Part shown: positions 59,400 through 64,000 of the stretch, piece by piece
Layout: the number at the start of each line of letters is the position of its first letter
How positions within the stretch are numbered: the stretch's first letter is position 1
From: Candidatus Flexicrinis affinis
GTDB lineage: Bacteria; Chloroflexota; Anaerolineae; Aggregatilineales; Phototrophicaceae
Direction of reading: 5' to 3'
DNA: 64,000 nt
NCBI GenBank assembly: GCA_016716525.1
Contig: JADJWE010000001.1
Span: forward strand, 124,001-188,000
Made by a program: the position numbers and the translations under genes
Notes under the pieces: generated by a model
Seen by the model: only the letters and a program-made list of their open reading frames with translations
What the model was told of the DNA's origin: nothing
The model's database searches: none

Positions 59400-61526
59400 A
59401 TGAAACGAGGATACGATACTCAAGCCAGACTGCGCCTGTTTCAAGTCATTGTCGTCATCGTGATCTTCTCGATCCTGACGAGTGCGAGCATTCCGATCTC
59501 GGCCCAAAGCGGTGGCGCGTTGAGCTACGGATCACGGGTCTACGGCACGGTCTCAAGCGCTGCGCCGCGTGTGACTTACCGGTTTTCAGGGCAGCAGGGC
59601 GACGCTGTCGCCATAGCGGCAGTTTCGTGGACGGGAACGCTCGACATCCGGCTTGACGTGGTCGCGCCGGACGGCACCGTCGTCAACATCAGCACGCAAG
59701 ACACGGCACTGTCCGAGCCGCTTGACGCGGCGCTCTCTGTCGTTCTGCCCGAGTCGGGCGTGTACGTGCTGCGCTTGAGCGGTGACGGTGGAACCGAGGG
59801 CGATTTCCTGCTGACCATCGCCGGGCGCGCAGCCGTCACGGCGGCACCGCTCGCATACGGTCAAGCAGTCGATGTCACCGTGGCGCCCGGCGCTTCGCCC
59901 CAATACTTCGCGTTTGAGGCTGAACACTGCCCGACGACGCTGATCGTCACCGATCAGCAGGGGCAGCGTGCGACCTTTCCCGCTGCGGTGAAGGTGCAAG
60001 ACCAGCGCGGCCAGCCTGTCGCGTTCGTGCGCGTCGGTCAGACGCTCGAAGACCGCGTGACCGTCGAGGCAGACAGCGGCCGCTATGAGGTCGAGGTCGG
60101 CCCGGCCGACGACCCGGTAAGTGGTGCCCTGCGCTTGATTGTGACGTGCTCAGGCGATGCGCCGGGCTGCCCGACCGGGTCAGTTGCTACGGCCGGCGGT
60201 ACCTGTGAACCCTGCCCGAGCCTCGACGAGTGGATGGACGGCAGTGGCTGTCCGGATCTCGGCTTGCAGGTCGAGTCTGACGATGCCGAAGGCGTGAGCA
60301 TCACGGCGACGTGGACCCCGATGGACGGCGCCGACGGCTATGTTGTGTATGTGACCGGCACACCGTGGGGCGGTGGTGAAGTCTATCTCACCCACACCGA
60401 ATGGGTGCCGGGCAATCCGCCGCAGCTCACGTGGGTTCTGCCGGAAGCAGGCTATGCAGGATTCACATTTAAGCTGCAGGCGCTTATGGACGGCGTCGTG
60501 ATCTGTACCGACGAAGCGACGGTCGGGCTTCCTGCTCAACAGTTCGTGTGCCCGGAGATCGGCCTCGAAGCGACGATGGTCGACCCGGTAGAACGCATCA
60601 TGCGCGCAAGCTGGACCGCTGTGGACTGGGTCGACGGTTATCAGCTTACCGTTTACGCAACGGATGCGGGCGGCGTCGAGACGGAGCAGTACACGTCTGC
60701 GACGATCCCGAATGACGTGACTACGATTGAGTTCCGGCTGCCCGACGGTTATGCGAGCTTCCGGTTCGTGCTGCGGCTGGTCGGTTCGCCGCTGCCGTGC
60801 GAGTACGAGCTGGTCGCGGTTCAGCAGAGCGGGCCTCCGTGCGCCGTCCGAACAGACCGTACGGATGTAGCGGTACGGGTGGGTCCGGGGCTGCTGCGCG
60901 GCCACTTTATGTTCTTGCCGCCGGGTGTCGAATACGTCGTGATCGGACAGGCGGCGGACGAGACAGGGATGTTGTGGTGGCAGTTGGACAAGACGCAGTT
61001 CGCCGGACACGAAGCTGTGATCAGCCTGTGGGTCGCTCAGGACGACGTCGAGGAACTTGGCGTGTGTACGCAGATCCCGCAAGCGGAAATTCCGCCGGTC
61101 ATCCCTGAGCCGGAGGAGCCGCCCGAAGGCGCATGGGGACCATGCGGCTCATGTGACACCTGCGGTCATCCGGCAAACGAGTGCGTCACGTCGCCCGAGG
61201 GCCTGTGCTTGTGGGACCCGGCGACCTGCCGGCCGAACGAACCTGCGCCGGGCGACGACGACGATGTGCCCGTGTGCTATAGCGTCTCGGTGGCGATCGA
61301 CATGGGGAACTGTTTTGGCGGCGGTTCGGTCAGCCTTGATACGCCACCGAACTGCGGGCAAGGTGGCTATATGCCGGGAACTTCAATCCAGGCGCACGCG
61401 ACCGCGAACGATCAAAAGTGCGAGGTCAAGTCGTGGAGCGGCTGTCATGCGGGCGGCGCCACAGGGCCGACCGTCACGTTCACGCCGACTCACAGCTGCA
61501 CGTTGGTGGCGCATATGGGGTACTGA
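59400..61526 (+). CDS. Secreted PPC / fibronectin-like / SH3-like multidomain protein
   Basis: The 708-residue protein has a signal peptide ending near ISAQSGG. A PPC-type domain follows (LSYGSRVYGTVSSAAPRVTY, about 38-140), then a second beta domain to about 260, a Cys-rich joint (CPTGSVATAGGTCEPCPS) and two fibronectin-III-like domains (about 285-480). A bacterial SH3-like domain (about 480-565: VAVRVGPGLLRGHF, ADETGMLWWQLDK, WVAQDDVEELGVC), a Cys/Pro-rich linker and a C-terminal repeat-like domain with SVSLDTPPNCGQGGYMPGTSI complete it. These modules occur in extracellular surface proteins; the ligand is unknown. It lies 24 nt after the frameshifted paralogue. Confidence 0.85.
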   Translation: MKRGYDTQARLRLFQVIVVIVIFSILTSASIPISAQSGGALSYGSRVYGTVSSAAPRVTYRFSGQQGDAVAIAAVSWTGTLDIRLDVVAPDGTVVNISTQDTALSEPLDAALSVVLPESGVYVLRLSGDGGTEGDFLLTIAGRAAVTAAPLAYGQAVDVTVAPGASPQYFAFEAEHCPTTLIVTDQQGQRATFPAAVKVQDQRGQPVAFVRVGQTLEDRVTVEADSGRYEVEVGPADDPVSGALRLIVTCSGDAPGCPTGSVATAGGTCEPCPSLDEWMDGSGCPDLGLQVESDDAEGVSITATWTPMDGADGYVVYVTGTPWGGGEVYLTHTEWVPGNPPQLTWVLPEAGYAGFTFKLQALMDGVVICTDEATVGLPAQQFVCPEIGLEATMVDPVERIMRASWTAVDWVDGYQLTVYATDAGGVETEQYTSATIPNDVTTIEFRLPDGYASFRFVLRLVGSPLPCEYELVAVQQSGPPCAVRTDRTDVAVRVGPGLLRGHFMFLPPGVEYVVIGQAADETGMLWWQLDKTQFAGHEAVISLWVAQDDVEELGVCTQIPQAEIPPVIPEPEEPPEGAWGPCGSCDTCGHPANECVTSPEGLCLWDPATCRPNEPAPGDDDDVPVCYSVSVAIDMGNCFGGGSVSLDTPPNCGQGGYMPGTSIQAHATANDQKCEVKSWSGCHAGGATGPTVTFTPTHSCTLVAHMGY

Positions 61527-61546
61527 GTCACTTGCGCCACACTATA

Positions 61547-61585
61547 GATCAGCGGGGAGTGCGTCAGGCGCGATCCCCGCTGATC
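61547..61585. terminator. Bidirectional stem-loop between convergent genes
   Basis: GATCAGCGGGGA (61547-61558) pairs perfectly with TCCCCGCTGATC (61574-61585). It lies 20 nt after the PPC protein stop and 25 nt after the ABC-2 permease stop on the other strand, so it can end both transcripts. No T-tract on either side. Confidence 0.65.
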
Positions 61586-61610
61586 GACGTGTCGGCTGTC
61601 ATTGTGCCGC

Positions 61611-62441
61611 TTAGAACTCCTCGCGGCGGAAGCGCCAGATCGCTAGGGCAACAAGGCCGACGGTGAGTACAGCCGTCGCGATCACAGGCGCGAACGTCGT
61701 CAGAGGCTGACCACTCATCGCCTGAATGACGCTGGGTTGATCCGCACCCGCCGGGAAGATCAGACCCCACGGTGAGAACGACACCAGCACCGGGAAGTTG
61801 CCGATCAGGAACTGCGCGCTGAACAAGATCACGATCGGAATGGCGATCACCGCGCCGCGGTCGCGGAAGAACGTCCCCAGCGCCAAGGTCAGGGCGGTGT
61901 AGAACAACAGATGCAGCGCAAGCAGTGCAACGCCGAACACGAACGGACCAACCGGCAGCGAGTGTCCTCGCAGCGCGAACAGCGCGTAAGTTACGGCCCA
62001 CTGGATCACCGTGGTGATTACGACCAGCGCGAACGCATTGGCCGTGAACTTGGCGACAATGAACGCCGTGCGCGACACCGGCTTCGACAGGATCCACGCC
62101 GCTGTCCCGCTCTTCTTCTCATCGATGATCGAGCCTTGCATCACGATGATGGCGCCGATCACGGTGAACAGGCCGGCCATGATGACAAGGTTGAACAGAG
62201 CGCTCTGAACCGCAAAGTCTGCCGAGATCTCCGACTGTTCCGCAACCTCTCCATCCGGGCCAAGCGTCGGCGTCGCCAGCATCATGGCGCCGATGCCGTT
62301 GATCACAGCCAGCCAAATGAGGACATTGATCCACCAGCGGCGAGTTCGCCACCACTCGCGGTGTTCGCGGCGCAGCACGTTGGCGAAGCCGGTGCGCCAG
62401 CCGCTTTCTTCGACGGGTTGGAATGCGACGTTAGCGGACAT
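61611..62441 (-). CDS. ABC-2 type exporter permease
   Basis: The 276-residue protein has six membrane helices and the ABC-2 pattern: a cytoplasmic start ANVLRREHREWWRTRRWW, a large loop after helix 1 and the GSIIDEKKSGTAAWILSKPVSRTAFIVAKF motif characteristic of NosY-like permeases. It overlaps the upstream ATPase gene by 11 bp and forms an exporter with it. Substrate unknown; such pairs export lipids, peptides or drugs. Confidence 0.9.
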   Translation of the reverse strand: MSANVAFQPVEESGWRTGFANVLRREHREWWRTRRWWINVLIWLAVINGIGAMMLATPTLGPDGEVAEQSEISADFAVQSALFNLVIMAGLFTVIGAIIVMQGSIIDEKKSGTAAWILSKPVSRTAFIVAKFTANAFALVVITTVIQWAVTYALFALRGHSLPVGPFVFGVALLALHLLFYTALTLALGTFFRDRGAVIAIPIVILFSAQFLIGNFPVLVSFSPWGLIFPAGADQPSVIQAMSGQPLTTFAPVIATAVLTVGLVALAIWRFRREEF

Positions 62442-63399
62442 GCTGTTCTTCTCCGATCATGCTCATGAACACTTCCTCGAGGTCGTACTTCTTGCGGCCA
62501 AACTCGGTGACGGTCAGCGCTGGATCGTCCAGCACGAGCCGCAGCAGGTTGGATTCGGCGGCGGCTTCGTCATTCACGGCGACCTGCCACGTGGTATGGC
62601 CATTGTGGTTGGGCACGACATTGAGTGATGCCACCCACGGCTGGCTTGAGACGCGCGCGCTGTGTACGCCGTCCACATGACCCTTCAGCCCAAGCGTATA
62701 GACCACACCCTCGTTGCCGGCGAGCAGTGTCTCGACCGGCGCCTGCGCGATCAGTTGACCCTGCTTCAGGATGGCGACCGTGTCGCTGACACGTTGAACG
62801 TCGCTCAGGATGTGGGTCGAGTAGAAAATGGTGGTGTGTTTGCGCAGACGCTCCATGACCTCCAGCACATCATGGCGGCCCATCGGGTCGAGCGAGGCGG
62901 CCGGCTCGTCGAGGATCAGCAGGTCGGGGTAGTTGATCTGCGCCTGCGCGATACCGAGCCGCTGGCGCTCGCCGCCCGAGAAGCCGCGGATCGGTCGATC
63001 TGCCTTGGTGGACAGGCCGACTAATTCGAGCGTCTCTTCGATGCGGTCTTCGATCGCGGATTGCGGACCGGCGTAGAAGAAGCGGGCGGTGAACCGCAGG
63101 GTCTGGCGCGCGGTCATGCCTTCGTAGTAACGCGGGTCTTGCGCCAGATAACCGACGCGTTTGCGGATTTCCGTGCTTTCGGTGACGATGTCTTGACCGA
63201 ACACGCGCCCGCTGCCGCCGGTCGGCTGTGCCAGCCCCAATAGAAGCTTGATGGTGGTCGTCTTGCCTGCGCCGTTGGGCCCGAGGAAGCCAAAGATGGA
63301 GTTCTTGGCGACCTTCAGGTTCAACGACTGCACGGCGTTGACGCCCTTGAACGTCTTGGTCAGATTCTGAGTTTCGATAACGAGCGTACTGTCGTTCAT
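62431..63399 (-). CDS. ABC exporter ATPase (CcmA/NatA-like)
   Basis: The 322-residue ATPase has Walker A GPNGAGKTT, signature FSGGERQRLGIAQA, Walker B LLILDEPAASLDP and switch His in FYSTHILSD. A C-terminal region of about 100 residues (WVASLNVVPNHNGHTTWQVAV, DPALTVTEFGRKKYDLEEVF) is typical of ATPases paired with ABC-2 permeases. GGGAGG precedes the ATG complementary to 63397-63399. Confidence 0.93.
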   Translation of the reverse strand: MNDSTLVIETQNLTKTFKGVNAVQSLNLKVAKNSIFGFLGPNGAGKTTTIKLLLGLAQPTGGSGRVFGQDIVTESTEIRKRVGYLAQDPRYYEGMTARQTLRFTARFFYAGPQSAIEDRIEETLELVGLSTKADRPIRGFSGGERQRLGIAQAQINYPDLLILDEPAASLDPMGRHDVLEVMERLRKHTTIFYSTHILSDVQRVSDTVAILKQGQLIAQAPVETLLAGNEGVVYTLGLKGHVDGVHSARVSSQPWVASLNVVPNHNGHTTWQVAVNDEAAAESNLLRLVLDDPALTVTEFGRKKYDLEEVFMSMIGEEQHVR

Positions 63400-63457
63400 G
63401 ATTGATTTGGCCTCCCTAGGCGGTTGTCTCCGGCGAAATTGGTGTGGTTGGTCGTCC

Positions 63458-63703
63458 TCATGGTCCCCCGTTGCTGTTATCCGCTCCGCTGTCGCGAGCG
63501 TCGGCGGTCGGATTGACCGATACCAGCGGTACCCCCATATCGCGCAGGCGGTTCAAGACCCCGTGGAGGGCGGCTTGATCGGGAAGTTTGCCGGCGAGGA
63601 CGGTGTTTCCACCCGCCTCGTGATGGACGACAAGCCCGTTCAGCCAATCCGACCACGTCTCGTCCAGATGCCCGCGGATGCGAATCTCGTAGTGCTGGGC
63701 CAT
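63458..63703 (-). CDS. Small conserved protein of unknown function (DQAALHG family)
   Basis: An 81-residue soluble protein, paralogous to the one at 7984-8265: YEIRIRGHLDETWSDWLNG, then DQAALHGVLNRLRDMGVPLV-SV and a short disordered tail. It starts behind GAAAGG at the ATG complementary to 63701-63703. It is followed on the same strand, 58 nt later, by the ABC exporter genes. The shared DWxxG and DQAALHG positions point to a conserved fold; I know no function. Confidence 0.78.
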   Translation of the reverse strand: MAQHYEIRIRGHLDETWSDWLNGLVVHHEAGGNTVLAGKLPDQAALHGVLNRLRDMGVPLVSVNPTADARDSGADNSNGGP

Positions 63704-63883
63704 ACGCTTAACCTTTCGACTTGCTGAACGTGGATCTCGGAGTCTGCGTGCGTTTGGTTGATCTGTTTATTGGCCGCTGCGGCTGCCTGTCGAGGCTTCG
63801 CTGCGGGTATTGCATACTGCTCAATGTAAACGGTTTGCGGGTTGATGCGGGGTATCCAAAGGGCGTATTTCGGGGGTTGATTG

Positions 63884-63915
63884 TTGGAGGGGTAGTCGAT
63901 CGGCCACCCCTCCAA
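63884..63915 (-). terminator. Stem-loop after a truncated minus-strand gene
   Basis: TTGGAGGGGT (63884-63893) pairs perfectly with ACCCCTCCAA (63906-63915) over a 12-nt loop, 7 nt after the stop codon of the gene entering from the right edge. There is little T-tract on the minus strand. Confidence 0.55.
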
Positions 63916-63922
63916 GCCCAAG

Positions 63923-64000
63923 TTACTGCACCAGCGGCTCCCCCGACCGCACGGCCCCGACCACTGCATCGATCGCCTCGCTGACCTGCGCCGCATACCG
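63923..64000 (-). CDS. C-terminal end of an unidentified protein (truncated by window edge)
   Basis: Reading the minus strand from the right edge gives RYAAQVSEAIDAVVGAVRSG-type sequence ending EPLVQ and a TAA complementary to 63923-63925. The 25 residues look like a helical C-terminus and are followed by a good stem-loop, so a real gene end is likely. Too little remains to name the product. Confidence 0.55.
   Translation of the reverse strand, partial: RYAAQVSEAIDAVVGAVRSGEPLVQ

Noticed and set aside
1..64000. tRNA/rRNA genes, CRISPR arrays, insertion sequences, phage or toxin-antitoxin modules
   Set aside because: I saw no transposase, integrase, cas gene, regular spacer repeats, cloverleaf with CCA context or rRNA-like sequence. 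A covariance-model scan would be needed to exclude small RNAs.

Overview
The window is GC-rich, densely coded and free of insertion sequences, phage genes, CRISPR arrays and recognisable RNA genes. Several features together suggest a member of the Chloroflexota, probably an Anaerolineae-type heterotroph. These are secreted proteins whose signal peptides end in A-Q-D/A-Q-G, PPC-plus-bacterial-SH3 surface proteins, several CUT1 sugar permeases without their own ATPase, a DUF2202 ferritin-like protein and beta-lactamase-fold hydrolases. The assignment rests on gene content only and is an inference.

Layout. Positions 1-2.4 kb (minus strand) hold a truncated exported protein with a duplicated domain, an exported DUF2202 protein and an MgtC-like protein. 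Positions 2.6-12.6 kb hold exported or metabolic hydrolases: three beta-lactamase-family serine hydrolases, an alpha/beta hydrolase, an amidase, a ScyD-like beta-propeller and a zinc-less MDR oxidoreductase. Two of these hydrolases carry the same 192-bp promoter-plus-signal-peptide module. Positions 12.7-18.1 kb are an Opp/Dpp-type importer without ATPases followed by a YtcJ-like amidohydrolase. Positions 18.2-30.5 kb form a stress and signalling block: YihY/BrkB, Dps, DUF1328, YggT, lipid kinase, dual-specificity phosphatase, YtxH, a four-gene phosphorelay, an AI-2E family exporter, a lone receiver protein and CsbD.

Positions 30.5-57.5 kb look like one large glycan-utilisation locus. A minus-strand operon (LacI regulator, GH35-like glycosidase, GH144-like glucanase) diverges from a plus-strand series starting with a GH94 phosphorylase. 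A perfect 16-bp LacI-type operator lies between them. The series continues with a sugar-binding protein and then a tightly coupled seven-gene operon: a 990-residue lipoprotein combining carbohydrate-binding-like modules with a solute-binding domain, two permeases, an NHL-TPR-YIP1 membrane protein, a DUF5696 protein and two more permeases. A complete Opp-type importer with both ATPases follows, under its own promoter and palindrome. The most economical reading is that beta-glucan (possibly beta-1,2-glucan) is cut outside the cell, imported as oligosaccharides by up to three transporters and phosphorolysed inside. The NHL-TPR-YIP1 and DUF5696 proteins have no assigned job and are the most interesting unknowns.

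Positions 57.9-61.5 kb hold two tandem secreted PPC-domain proteins, the first broken by a one-base frameshift. The window ends with an ABC-2 exporter pair, a small conserved protein paralogous to one at 8 kb, and the last codons of a truncated minus-strand gene. Many gene ends carry strong GC-rich stem-loops, but only three of them have a clear or T-rich tail.
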